DNA of 64,000 nucleotides from Chitinophaga skermanii (GTDB taxonomy: Bacteria; Bacteroidota; Bacteroidia; Chitinophagales; Chitinophagaceae): positions 466,406 through 530,405 of the forward strand of contig NZ_QLLL01000001.1 of NCBI RefSeq assembly GCF_003259335.1. Direction: 5' to 3'. Below, in pieces: positions 27,504 through 34,681 of the stretch. The notes under the pieces were generated by a model, which saw only the letters and a list, made by a program, of their open reading frames with translations, had not been told where the DNA came from and did not search any database. A program made the translations under genes and the position numbers. Within the stretch, counting starts at the first letter, position 1; every line of letters starts with the position of its first letter.

Positions 27504-28235
27504 TTATCCTTCTAAGTGGATGGAGAACACCAACATACGGGATTGTAATTGCTCTACTACGTTACTATAGCGGAGGTTTTTATCTCTTACATGTACGTTG
27601 CCGATCCCGTTGCTGATTTTGAATTCTGGTGCGAATATGAAATTCGGGAAATAGAATTCAAACCCTGCGCCTACTTCATACCCATAATCGCTTTTCTTCA
27701 CTTTTACGAGGTCTTCAGCCCGGCGAGCCCGGTCGTTGGAGGCAAGATCGTAATCGAATTTCATCCCGGCAATGGTATATACCCGGAAGTTGCCGAAGCG
27801 GTCGCTTTTGAACTTCACTTGGAGGGGAAAGCTGACGAGGATGGATTCTACTTTTTTCTCGGTATCGTGCCAATCGGGGTATTTCTCCCGGTAGTACAGG
27901 TTTTTATTGGCGAATACGAGTTGCGGGTTGAAGCGCAAATCGAAGCGATCGTTGAGGCGCATATTAGCCAATAAACCGAGGTTGAACCCAAAAGTGCGAA
28001 GTGGCTCGGCCACCATGATCGAATCCGATTTTAAGAAAAGATCGGAGTGCGTCAGCTTGTAGTTCGACTGGTTCGAAGCCAAGGTAATACCGAAATAAAA
28101 GCGTTTCTGGTCGTGCTCCTCCATGTGCAACACTTGTTGCGCATAGGTGGGTACGACAGATTTCCATAGGACGAAAATCGCTACTAGCGTGTAGCGAAAT
28201 AAACGGAACTGATACCGAATGTGAGCGTTTTGCAT
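27504..28235 (-). CDS. porT: PorT family outer-membrane beta-barrel protein (type IX secretion)
   Basis: This 243-residue protein has an N-terminal signal (LFRYTLVAIFVLWKSVV...YAQ) and a short beta-barrel body typical of PorT (YFGITLASNQSNYKL, LGLLANMRLNDRFDLRFNPQ, YGYEVGAGFEFYFPNFIFAP, SNGIGNVH). PorT is required for the type IX secretion system that exports proteins with C-terminal sorting domains, such as the DUF1501 protein at 12556. I chose the ATG at 28235; it overlaps the end of the upstream ubiE gene by 52 bp, which indicates coupled expression. The next upstream in-frame start would extend into ubiE by another 39 bp. Confidence 0.85.
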   Translation of the reverse strand: MQNAHIRYQFRLFRYTLVAIFVLWKSVVPTYAQQVLHMEEHDQKRFYFGITLASNQSNYKLTHSDLFLKSDSIMVAEPLRTFGFNLGLLANMRLNDRFDLRFNPQLVFANKNLYYREKYPDWHDTEKKVESILVSFPLQVKFKSDRFGNFRVYTIAGMKFDYDLASNDRARRAEDLVKVKKSDYGYEVGAGFEFYFPNFIFAPEFKISNGIGNVHVRDKNLRYSNVVEQLQSRMLVFSIHLEG

Positions 28236-28930
28236 GTAACTGCTTGGAAGCCTGTGTTTGTTAATATATCGCACATTTCTTTCCCTTGTGGAAAGGCCCT
28301 CACAGAATCTGGCAGGTAGGTATAGGCCTCTTGGCTTTTAGCTACCATTTTACCGATATGGGGGGTAATGTAACGGAAATAAAAATTATACAATTGCTTA
28401 ATAGGAAACGCTGTAGGATTTGAAAATTCCAATATCACCAACTTCCCACCCGGTTTCAATACCCTCAACATCTCCCCTAAACCTTTTTCTAGGTGCTCGA
28501 AATTTCGAACGCCGTAAGCGACTGTTATCGCATCAAACGTTTGATCAGGGAAACTTATTGTTTCGCTATCGCCTTGTTGCAAGGTGATTTTATTGGTCAA
28601 TCCCAATTTTTCGATCTTCTGCTTACCCACTTCCAACATACCTGTGGAAATATCGATGCCAATGATGGAGTCGGGATTGAGTATTTTATTGGCCATAATG
28701 GCAAAATCGCCTGTTCCAGTAGCCACGTCCAACATTTTTTTAGGCTGGTCGCGTTTAAGGCGTTTTAAGGCTGATTTCCGCCATAATACATCAATTCGTA
28801 ATGACATAAACCTGTTCAAAAAGTCATATCGTGGTGCGATATCATTGAACATGTGCGCTATCTGCTCCTTCTTGCTTAAATTTGAGGCTTTGAAAGGAAC
28901 AATTTTCTGAACCGTTTCTTTTTCCGACAT
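28184..28930 (-). CDS. ubiE: Demethylmenaquinone methyltransferase
   Basis: This 248-residue class I SAM methyltransferase makes menaquinone from demethylmenaquinone. Motif I is MLDVATGTGDFAIMA near residue 65. The Ubie signatures FMSLRIDVLWRKSALK near 42 and YGVRNFEHLEKGL near 140 are present, and LGEMLRVLKPGGKLVILEFS follows. I chose the ATG at 28930, because the alternative upstream start is a TTG inside the -7 promoter element. Also called menG. Its end overlaps porT. Confidence 0.93.
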   Translation of the reverse strand: MSEKETVQKIVPFKASNLSKKEQIAHMFNDIAPRYDFLNRFMSLRIDVLWRKSALKRLKRDQPKKMLDVATGTGDFAIMANKILNPDSIIGIDISTGMLEVGKQKIEKLGLTNKITLQQGDSETISFPDQTFDAITVAYGVRNFEHLEKGLGEMLRVLKPGGKLVILEFSNPTAFPIKQLYNFYFRYITPHIGKMVAKSQEAYTYLPDSVRAFPQGKEMCDILTNTGFQAVTCKTLTFGISSVYFATR

Positions 28931-28936
28931 ACGCCG

Positions 28937-28944
28937 CAAAGGTA
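28937..28944 (-). promoter_or_regulatory. Candidate -7 element of the ubiE-porT operon
   Basis: TACCTTTG on the minus strand is an exact TAnnTTTG match, 6 bp before the ubiE ATG. No TTTG is seen at -33. Confidence 0.4.
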
Positions 28945-29023
28945 TTGAAATAGTTGGTAGAATTAGGAACAGAATCTGTAGATGTGATATAAATCATGCC
29001 TACGTTTTAAAACTTATATTGAT

Positions 29024-29632
29024 ATGATTATAAAAACGGCCGAATACTTGATCAGTAGCCCCAGTTACAAAGATTGCCCTAAACCGGATATGCCGGAATA
29101 TGCCTTCATTGGTCGCTCTAACGTGGGAAAATCATCCCTCATCAATTCTTTGGCCAATAACGAGAAGTTGGCAAAAACCTCGGGTACACCGGGTAAAACC
29201 CAACTGATTAACCACTTTATTGTGAATAAAGATTGGTACTTAGTCGATTTACCGGGTTACGGCTTTGCGAAAGTATCGCAATCGCAAAGGAAGAGCTGGG
29301 AGAAGATGATCGAGGATTATTTACGTAAGCGTGAGAACTTGGTGAATGTATTCGTGTTGATCGATAGCCGTCTAACGCCTCAAAAGATCGATTTGGAGTT
29401 CATTAACCAATTGGGCGAATGGGAAATTCCGTTCACCATTGTGTTTACAAAAAGTGATAAGAATACGCAGTTGGAAACTAGCCGTAACGTAAAAGCTTTC
29501 TTAAATAAGATGCGAGAAACATGGCAATTCTTGCCGCAACACTTTGTAACGAGTGCCGTAAAGAAAACGGGGCGCGACCAAATTTTGGCGCTGATTGCGG
29601 AGTTGAATGCGTCGTTTAGAGGGATCGCATAG
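29024..29632 (+). CDS. engB: Ribosome biogenesis GTPase YihA/YsxC (EngB)
   Basis: This 202-residue small GTPase assists 50S subunit assembly. G1 is FIGRSNVGKSSLINSL (residues 27-42), with TPGKTQLINHF as the switch I region. G3 is VDLPGYGFAKVS near 75 and G4 is FTKSDK near 143; SAVKKTGRDQI near 172 holds G5. All motifs are intact and the length is normal. It is divergent from ubiE-porT and ends at a strong terminator. Confidence 0.95.
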   Translation: MIIKTAEYLISSPSYKDCPKPDMPEYAFIGRSNVGKSSLINSLANNEKLAKTSGTPGKTQLINHFIVNKDWYLVDLPGYGFAKVSQSQRKSWEKMIEDYLRKRENLVNVFVLIDSRLTPQKIDLEFINQLGEWEIPFTIVFTKSDKNTQLETSRNVKAFLNKMRETWQFLPQHFVTSAVKKTGRDQILALIAELNASFRGIA

Positions 29633-29648
29633 GGGAGAGAAATGTATG

Positions 29649-29670
29649 CCCGGTAAAAGGAACTACCGGG
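29649..29670 (+). other. Hairpin after engB
   Basis: CCCGGT pairs with ACCGGG across a 10-base loop, without a T-run. It lies just upstream of the stronger terminator at 29681. Confidence 0.45.
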
Positions 29671-29680
29671 AGAAAGATAT

Positions 29681-29717
29681 TTGCAACGGGCGCTTCGGGG
29701 TTCGTTGCAATTTTTTT
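29681..29717 (+). terminator. Terminator of engB
   Basis: TTGCAACG pairs with CGTTGCAA across a 14-base loop and is followed by seven T. Confidence 0.85.
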
Positions 29718-29727
29718 AGGTGGATGA

Positions 29728-30201
29728 TTAGTTCACCACCTTGTTGGCACAACTGCTGCTGGCAAAAGCTTCGGGTTTAGCTTTGAAGGCAAAGCCCATT
29801 CCTAGAATATACCCTACGGCTTCGTGCAATGCCAGGTTACTTTTGAATTGTGGGTTCGTGTTAATATCTACGTGCACTTCCATATCCACATCATACTCGG
29901 TAAATAAGTCGCACAATTCATAGGCGATTTCAATACTTTTCGCTACTTCAACAAGCATCCTTTCTTTTACGGTGTACTTGTCTTTTGTACGGTCGTTGTG
30001 GATAAACATAAACCCGCCATGACCTTCCCGCAGGAACACAATAACCGTTGCAAATTCGGTATCGGCGCCTTTCACTTGTGAATCGGTACCGATGCAAACC
30101 TTTAAACGGGTGCCGTTGGCGGTTTCCCGCACAATGGCATTGCGTACTTCTTCTTTGATTGGCAAACTAATGGGTTCGCCATTGAATCTTCTCCATTTCA
30201 T
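29728..30201 (-). CDS. YkuK-like RNase H-fold protein (DUF458)
   Basis: This 157-residue protein matches the DUF458/YkuK family: VCIGTDSQVKGADTEFATV near residue 36, RTKDKYTVKERMLVEVAKS near 70, and MEVHVDINTNPQFKSN near 105, which contributes further acidic residues. The fold is RNase H-like with Asp residues in the expected positions (D40 and the DIN block). No nuclease activity is established, to my knowledge. It is monocistronic and converges with engB. The last residues (SSSCANKVVN) are outside the conserved domain. Confidence 0.8.
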   Translation of the reverse strand: MKWRRFNGEPISLPIKEEVRNAIVRETANGTRLKVCIGTDSQVKGADTEFATVIVFLREGHGGFMFIHNDRTKDKYTVKERMLVEVAKSIEIAYELCDLFTEYDVDMEVHVDINTNPQFKSNLALHEAVGYILGMGFAFKAKPEAFASSSCANKVVN

Positions 30202-30380
30202 ACAATATATATTTTAATGGGTGAATAAGTAAGGCATCATCAAAGAACATTGCGTGTCACTCGCATAACAACGATATCGAATATACGAAATAAATACGGT
30301 GATTACGCTGCTGTAGAAATTGTTATACCTGCTTATTAACAATTACATAAAGCACGGTGGAAAAGATTCAAGAGAAGCTT

Positions 30381-30641
30381 TTAGCGCAACCAAAGCAATT
30401 TACCGTATTTGCAAGGTCTGTATGTGCCGCTATTCGTATCGAAGTAATACGTACAGTTGTAAATAACAGAACCTTCACAAACATAGTCGTATCCTTCAAT
30501 GCCTGCAGGATAGAAATTACCATCGGTGCTTCTCCAGTATTGTGGAAGGCTGCTGCAAAGTGGAGCAGAAGTAGAAGCTACAGCGGCAGTAATGCCGAAA
30601 ACAACGGTCAATGCCGTTAATGCAAATTTTACTTTTTTCAT
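30381..30641 (-). CDS. Small exported cysteine protein, paralogue 1 of 6
   Basis: This 86-residue protein has a signal peptide (KKVKFALTALTVVFGITAAV) and a mature part with four cysteines at 29, 55, 63 and 77. The core follows the array pattern C-x7-C-T-Y-x2-D, then 13 residues after the second of these cysteines a P-C-x2-G end (CTYYFD...YRPCKYG). The central part reads GNFYPAGIEGYDYVC. I do not recognise a function; it resembles small Bacteroidota exported proteins filed under DUF6520 (from memory). A perfect 16-bp palindrome lies 33 bp upstream of its start. Confidence 0.78.
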   Translation of the reverse strand: MKKVKFALTALTVVFGITAAVASTSAPLCSSLPQYWRSTDGNFYPAGIEGYDYVCEGSVIYNCTYYFDTNSGTYRPCKYGKLLWLR

Positions 30642-30673
30642 GCGTATGTGGTTTATAGATGTGAAATGGGTTT

Positions 30674-30689
30674 ACAAAATCGATTTTGT
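30674..30689. promoter_or_regulatory. Perfect 16-bp palindrome upstream of paralogue 1
   Basis: ACAAAATCGATTTTGT is fully self-complementary and lies between paralogue 1 and the terminator at 30762. It looks like an operator for a dimeric regulator; the regulator is unknown. Confidence 0.5.
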
Positions 30690-30761
30690 TCTAACATGCA
30701 GGCCGAAATTAAATGCAATGGCTGCGGAAACACGACAGTCGTAATAATTGATATGTCAAGC

Positions 30762-30792
30762 AAAAAGCCATCTCTTGTGGAGATGGCTTTTT
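30762..30792 (-). terminator. Terminator of the paralogue 3-2 unit
   Basis: AAAAAGCCATCTC pairs perfectly with GAGATGGCTTTTT over TTGTG, 25 bp past the stop of paralogue 2. Confidence 0.9.
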
Positions 30793-30816
30793 GGGGAATT
30801 TGTTGACCAAGAAATA

Positions 30817-31083
30817 TTACTCAATCCAGTAAAATTTGCCGTATTGGGATGGTACATATTGGTGCAAATCAGTATCGTAGCTATATGTGCATATGGCTGT
30901 AGGATCAAGAACACAAGCATAATCTACATTAAGTCTGCCGTTAATTAGTGTATAAGACCCATTTGCTTCTAAGTGATACCTAAGCGGCACCAATTTATTA
31001 GCGGCATACGTTTCATTGATAATGGCAGTGGTAAAACCACCCATAATGGCACATGCAAAAAGTGCCCATTTGAACTTTTTCAT
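30817..31083 (-). CDS. Small exported cysteine protein, paralogue 2 of 6 (two-cysteine form)
   Basis: This 88-residue protein begins at the ATG at 31083 (MKKFKWALFACAIMGG); a longer reading from 31116 lacks a signal-like start. After the signal peptide it keeps the two inner cysteines (57 and 65, C-x7-C-T-Y). The other two array positions are lost: no Cys near residue 30 (LVPLRYH) and Ser79 in VPSQYG instead of Cys. Paralogue 3, the adjacent gene 39 bp upstream, has lost the same two. Function unknown. Both genes probably share one transcript ended at 30762-30792. Confidence 0.76.
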   Translation of the reverse strand: MKKFKWALFACAIMGGFTTAIINETYAANKLVPLRYHLEANGSYTLINGRLNVDYACVLDPTAICTYSYDTDLHQYVPSQYGKFYWIE

Positions 31084-31122
31084 AGATAAATGTTTAGTTA
31101 GAATTGATATGAACAAGTAGGG

Positions 31123-31395
31123 TTATTGTTGAATAGAAATTGGTCCGTACATACCAAAATTATAGGGTGTATAACGGCGGCGAGCGGGATCGTAGGTATA
31201 TGTACAAACACCTTCGAAGTGAGTTAAACACGTGTAATCCACGCCTTCTACACCAGCAGGATAAAATACACCGTCACCGCCTAAAAAATAAAGATCTAAG
31301 CGAGCTGCTTGGTGTTCTTTAGCATTTGCTGCAATAGCGGCTCCCATACCGCCAACTATAGTAATAGCAATAAGGGTTAATTTGATTTTTTTCAT
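31123..31395 (-). CDS. Small exported cysteine protein, paralogue 3 of 6 (two-cysteine form)
   Basis: This 90-residue protein has a signal peptide (KKIKLTLIAITIVGGMGAAI) and the block GVFYPAGVEGVDYTC followed by C-x7-C-T-Y-T-Y-D. Cysteines 56 and 64 are kept. The first array cysteine is missing (EHQAARLDLY) and the last is Tyr78 in TPYNFG. It shares PAG[VI]EG with paralogue 1. The next gene, paralogue 2, starts 39 bp downstream with no hairpin between them. Function unknown. Confidence 0.76.
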   Translation of the reverse strand: MKKIKLTLIAITIVGGMGAAIAANAKEHQAARLDLYFLGGDGVFYPAGVEGVDYTCLTHFEGVCTYTYDPARRRYTPYNFGMYGPISIQQ

Positions 31396-31610
31396 GTGAT
31401 AGTTTTTAAGTGATAGTTAATCGAGGAATAACAGGGTAATGAATATAACGTAGCTACAAAACTTGTTTACAAGATGAACAAATTGTTACGCCGCGCTTTT
31501 GGAAGATGGTATTTGCAAATCGATGAGTAGAAGTGGTGGATAACATGAATGGATAAAACTTTATAGAAGAGGATCAAGGCAAAGGTTAGTGTGCACGGGT
31601 ACAAGTAATG

Positions 31611-31643
31611 GTATAACGCCACTTTAATAAAGAGGCGTTATAC
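31611..31643. other. Hairpin downstream of paralogue 4
   Basis: GTATAACGCC and GGCGTTATAC form a perfect 10-bp stem with a 13-base loop. There is no T-run, so it may stabilise the 3' end of the paralogue 4 transcript instead of acting as a classic terminator. Confidence 0.55.
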
Positions 31644-31657
31644 ATGGAAATGTGCGC

Positions 31658-31921
31658 TTATTTGGTTCTGATGGGTTCGTACCGCCCAGTTTTGCAAGGA
31701 ACGAAATTAGCGATCGTTGGATCATACACATACGTGCAAGTGCTGTTTAAATCGTAAATACAATTGTAGTCAACACCTTCCATGAAAACAGGTGTATACC
31801 AATCGCCATCGGCATACCATTGCGCTTCTGTTGTACAAGGCGCCGACAAATGAGAGGTTACTGCAGCACTTACACCACCAATAATTGTAAAGGAGAGTAC
31901 CAATAATTTAATTTTCTTCAT
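31658..31921 (-). CDS. Small exported cysteine protein, paralogue 4 of 6
   Basis: This 87-residue protein starts at the ATG at 31921, which gives a clear signal peptide (KKIKLLVLSFTIIGGVSAAV); a longer in-frame reading to 32092 overlaps paralogue 5 and is not plausible. Cysteines are at 29, 54, 62 and 76 with the exact spacing of the array, in GVDYNC, TCTYVYDP and FVPCKTG. Function unknown. It has its own downstream hairpin (31611-31643), and the hairpin of paralogue 5 lies upstream, so it looks like a separate transcription unit. Confidence 0.77.
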   Translation of the reverse strand: MKKIKLLVLSFTIIGGVSAAVTSHLSAPCTTEAQWYADGDWYTPVFMEGVDYNCIYDLNSTCTYVYDPTIANFVPCKTGRYEPIRTK

Positions 31922-31950
31922 ACATATAGGGTTTGATAGCCATAAATATA

Positions 31951-31990
31951 AATCCCCATCACGCAGGCATATTGCAGTATGATGGGGATT
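31951..31990 (-). terminator. Hairpin/terminator of paralogue 5
   Basis: AATCCCCATCA pairs perfectly (11 bp) with TGATGGGGATT across an 18-base loop. The following minus-strand sequence is T-rich (TTATATTTA). Confidence 0.65.
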
Positions 31991-32010
31991 AAAATGTATG
32001 ATACGAATAC

Positions 32011-32280
32011 CTATTCTTCCAAACCAGTGAAGAAATGGCCGCTTAAACAGGGTACAAACGAATGAGTTAATTCGTCGTACGTGTATGTGCATACTTCATT
32101 AGGCGACTTAATACAGCTATACTGGTAGTTTATCGGCAATTCAATGTACGCACCAAAGGCATTTTTGTAGTACATCGTTTTCAATGCACAAATGGGAATA
32201 AAAGCTTGTGAAGAAGCGATGGCTGCGCTGAAGGCAACGCATACGGTGATAAATAGCAATAGGAATTTGCGTGTGAGCAT
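32011..32280 (-). CDS. Small exported cysteine protein, paralogue 5 of 6
   Basis: This 89-residue protein has a signal peptide (RKFLLLFITVCVAFSAAIAS) and mature cysteines at 31, 56, 64 and 78. They sit in IPICALK, YQYSC, VCTYTYDE and FVPCLSG, with C-x7-C-x13-C conserved. It is the most diverged member at the start (MLTRK, not MKK) and at the end (HFFTGLEE). Function unknown. Flanking hairpins on both sides suggest independent transcription. Confidence 0.75.
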   Translation of the reverse strand: MLTRKFLLLFITVCVAFSAAIASSQAFIPICALKTMYYKNAFGAYIELPINYQYSCIKSPNEVCTYTYDELTHSFVPCLSGHFFTGLEE

Positions 32281-32317
32281 AGTGTGGTTTTTTCGTGGTG
32301 AATAGAAATGGTTAGAG

Positions 32318-32345
32318 AAGCCGCTACCATTTGTAGGAGCGGCTT
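32318..32345 (-). terminator. Hairpin/terminator of paralogue 6
   Basis: AAGCCGCT pairs with AGCGGCTT, with extra pairing TAC/GTA inside. It lies 15 bp past the stop of paralogue 6; the T-run is short. Confidence 0.6.
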
Positions 32346-32360
32346 GTTAGAAAATCTTTA

Positions 32361-32618
32361 TTAGTCAATCGACGCATAAATGCCCAATCGGCAAGGCTTG
32401 AAAGCACCGGTAGTAGCATCTCTTACATAAGTGCAAGGAGTGTTTTGACTGCGAATACATTCCGAGTCGCTGTTAATAGTAACTGGATAGTACGCGCCAT
32501 CACGTAATACATATTGTTGCTCTTGTATACAGAGCGGCAATAATTTCGGTGTAGCGAAAGCGGCGCCGGCAGCAAATAGAATCGTGCAGGCTAACAAGGC
32601 GATTTTGTTCTTTTTCAT
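32361..32618 (-). CDS. Small exported cysteine protein, paralogue 6 of 6
   Basis: This 85-residue protein has a signal peptide (KNKIALLACTILFAAGAAFA) and mature cysteines at 30, 54, 62 and 76, in LPLCIQE, DSECIRS, PCTYVRD and FKPCRLG. The spacing C-x7-C-x13-C is identical to the other members, while most other residues differ, so the cysteine frame and the YxC/CTY/D/P-C-x2-G positions are under selection. Function unknown. It is the first gene of the array in transcription order and has its own downstream hairpin. Confidence 0.76.
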   Translation of the reverse strand: MKKNKIALLACTILFAAGAAFATPKLLPLCIQEQQYVLRDGAYYPVTINSDSECIRSQNTPCTYVRDATTGAFKPCRLGIYASID

Positions 32619-32706
32619 GTGTATTCAATTTGGGTTTGTGGAACGGGTTGATGGGAATGGCGATTGAAGGTAGGAGTAGTAACTGCTGTGCGCTTGCAGG
32701 TAATAG

Positions 32707-32743
32707 TAAAAAAATAGCCGTCTCTACAAAGTAGAGACGGCTA
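32707..32743 (-). terminator. Terminator of the CoA-binding protein gene
   Basis: TAGCCGTCTCTAC pairs perfectly with GTAGAGACGGCTA over AAA. On the minus strand it ends in seven T, 27 bp past the stop. Confidence 0.9.
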
Positions 32744-32769
32744 CGTGATATATGTATAGCTAGAGATGT

Positions 32770-33135
32770 TTAATACTGGCCTGTACTTAGTAGCACCAAT
32801 GTACAAGCTTCTTGGGGCATAATGCCATGTTCTTTCGCCAGTTCGATGAGCTCATCGTTTTCTGTACCGGGGTTGAAGATGATGCGTTTCGGCTTCAAGG
32901 AGAAGATATAATCGTAATAATCTGCCTGCAAAGTAGGATTGATGTACAAGGTAACAGTATCTACTTTCTCCACTTCCGGGTGTTCTTTCGTAATAGGAGT
33001 ATCACCAATTTGGCCGGCACGGTTACCAATTGCAATAACTGGGTGGTTGTGTGCACGTAGCCTGTTTACGGCTAAATAACTATAACGTTCCGGGTTTTCT
33101 GAAGCGCCAATTACGACGGTTAATTTCTCTGACAT
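32770..33135 (-). CDS. CoA-binding (Rossmann) domain protein
   Basis: This 121-residue single-domain protein belongs to the CoA-binding family (COG1832). The nucleotide-binding start is LTVVIGASENPERYSYLAVN and the domain continues with HPVIAIGNRAGQIGD, DTVTLYINPTLQ, KRIIFNPGTENDEL and MPQEACTLVLLSTG. It has no catalytic domain. Binding of CoA or a related nucleotide is inferred from the family. It is probably co-transcribed with the TIGR01777 oxidoreductase gene located 21 bp upstream. Confidence 0.82.
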   Translation of the reverse strand: MSEKLTVVIGASENPERYSYLAVNRLRAHNHPVIAIGNRAGQIGDTPITKEHPEVEKVDTVTLYINPTLQADYYDYIFSLKPKRIIFNPGTENDELIELAKEHGIMPQEACTLVLLSTGQY

Positions 33136-33156
33136 ACCAGCTGATTTTAATGACCG

Positions 33157-34092
33157 TTAGAAGAGGTGATATTGATTGCGGGGCACTTGGGACACCAAAT
33201 CAGCAAATAGCGCATCAACATGCGTAAACTTGAATTGGAAACCTTCCCGTTCTGCCTTAGCAGGCAATACCCACCTGCTTTTCAATAATAACTCAACTTC
33301 TGTACCAATTAGGCCGGCACCCATTTGTAACATCCATTTTGACATGGGCATGCCAAAAGCGTGGCCGGTTGCCCGGCGAATGCTTTGCATCATGACTTTA
33401 TTGCTCACTGGGTTGGGCGCTGTTGCATTGTAAGTACCAGTTACTTGGGGATTTTTATATGCCCACAACATTAAGTCAACCAGGTCGTCAACATGCAACC
33501 AGCTAACCATTTGTTGGCCATTGCCATGGCAACCACCAAGCCCCCATTTTGCTAATTGCAGGTAGTAAGCTAGTACGCCGCCTTGTTTGCCAAATACGGC
33601 GGAGGTTCGGAATTGTACTTTCCGGGTATTGGGTAATGCTAGCTGATCGAAGGCTGCTTCCCAAACCTTGCATACTTGAACGGAGAAATCGTTGTGTATT
33701 TCATGGCTGTCTTCCGTCATAGGCCTATCTAGGGAATGCCTGTAAATAGTAGCGGAAGCAATGTTGATGAATACTTTGGGCGGATGGGTGCATTGTTGGA
33801 TGGATTTGCCGAGTATATGTACCGCGTTGAGGCGCGAGTGCATGATTTCGGCTTTATTAGCCTTGGTGTATCTACAATTAACGGATTTGCCGGTGAGGTT
33901 AATGAGCAAGTCGGCATTGTTTAAGTGGGATTGCCAAGGACCGGGATTTTTGCCGTCCCATTGGACGAATTGGCGTGTTGGGGTGCTAGGGAGTTGTTGG
34001 CGGGTAAGAACGATTATTTCATGACTTGGACTGAGCCTTTCAAGAAGCGCCTTACCGATAAAGCCGGTGCCGGCAGCGATGACAATTTTCAT
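33157..34092 (-). CDS. TIGR01777 family oxidoreductase (NAD-dependent epimerase-like)
   Basis: This 311-residue extended short-chain dehydrogenase has the Rossmann start MKIVIAAGTGFIGKALLERL and the ADLLINLTGKSVNCRYT block typical of TIGR01777/YfcH proteins. FINIASATIYRH precedes the usual catalytic Tyr position, and a C-terminal DUF1731 part is visible (MLQMGAGLIGTEVELLLKSR, WVLPAKAEREGFQFKFTHVD). The substrate is unknown; the family is related to cell-division inhibitor SulA homologues by name only. A motif shared with the gbsR-like promoter lies 20-37 bp upstream of its start. Confidence 0.88.
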   Translation of the reverse strand: MKIVIAAGTGFIGKALLERLSPSHEIIVLTRQQLPSTPTRQFVQWDGKNPGPWQSHLNNADLLINLTGKSVNCRYTKANKAEIMHSRLNAVHILGKSIQQCTHPPKVFINIASATIYRHSLDRPMTEDSHEIHNDFSVQVCKVWEAAFDQLALPNTRKVQFRTSAVFGKQGGVLAYYLQLAKWGLGGCHGNGQQMVSWLHVDDLVDLMLWAYKNPQVTGTYNATAPNPVSNKVMMQSIRRATGHAFGMPMSKWMLQMGAGLIGTEVELLLKSRWVLPAKAEREGFQFKFTHVDALFADLVSQVPRNQYHLF

Positions 34093-34111
34093 TTCTTTTT
34101 GTTTTTCGAAC

Positions 34112-34129
34112 TTTCAGAAAATATTGAAA
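34112..34129. promoter_or_regulatory. Operator candidate 1, TTTCA-N8-TGAAA
   Basis: An inverted repeat TTTCA, 8 bases, TGAAA lies upstream of the oxidoreductase gene, preceded by TTTTTCGAAC. The same arrangement stands upstream of the GbsR gene at 34682. It probably binds a dimeric regulator, most simply GbsR itself. Confidence 0.6.
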
Positions 34130-34146
34130 CATTGTACCAAAAAAAA

Positions 34147-34653
34147 TTATTTCAGCAATTTGAAGATGGTGCTATAGAACCAGCTCTCTTCAGCCTTAAT
34201 TAATGCATTTAAGGTAACGTCTGTATGTTTAGCGAATTTATAGATGCCGTTAATGGCGTCGACAAAGGCTTTTACGTTTTTATCTTTCGCATCGCCTTCT
34301 ACTTTTTGGAGTTGTTGTAATACTTTCAACATAGGGTCAAGCTCGCGTTTCTTTCTTTCGGCAGTAATGGCAGTACCTACTTTCCAGATATCTTTTTCCG
34401 CGATGAAGAATTCCTTTCTTTCACCGGGCACCAGTACCTTTTCCACGATTCCCCAGTTAATTAATTCCCTAACATTCATATTGGTATTACCGCGCGAAAT
34501 ATTCAATTCTTCCATGATCTCGTCGGCACTCAACGCTGCAGGCGCTATCAAAAGTAAGGCATGGATTTGTGCCATTGTTCTATTAATGCCCCATTGAGCA
34601 CCTAGAGAACCCCATGCTTGGATGAACTGCGCTTTAGCTTCCTGTAATTTCAT
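34147..34653 (-). CDS. GbsR/MarR family transcriptional regulator
   Basis: This 168-residue protein has the GbsR-like layout: an N-terminal helix with the WGSLGAQWGINRTMAQIHAL block, then a winged helix (LSADEIMEELNISRGNTNMN, VRELINWGIVEKVLVPGERK). The C-terminal helical tail (ITAERKKRELDPMLKVLQQL) probably dimerises. Family members repress genes for osmolyte or membrane-related functions in response to small molecules. It appears to regulate itself and the downstream oxidoreductase gene, because both carry the same TTTCA-N8-TGAAA inverted repeat. The ligand is not predicted. Confidence 0.85.
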   Translation of the reverse strand: MKLQEAKAQFIQAWGSLGAQWGINRTMAQIHALLLIAPAALSADEIMEELNISRGNTNMNVRELINWGIVEKVLVPGERKEFFIAEKDIWKVGTAITAERKKRELDPMLKVLQQLQKVEGDAKDKNVKAFVDAINGIYKFAKHTDVTLNALIKAEESWFYSTIFKLLK

Positions 34654-34681
34654 TTATCGAAGTTAGATAAAGTTTTCGAAC

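Noticed and set aside
31922..32092. N-terminal extension of paralogue 4
   Set aside because: It runs through the hairpin of paralogue 5 and into its coding region, and it lacks a signal peptide at its start.
33736..34203. Plus-strand frames opposite the oxidoreductase gene
   Set aside because: They overlap a conserved gene in full and show no start context or family motif.
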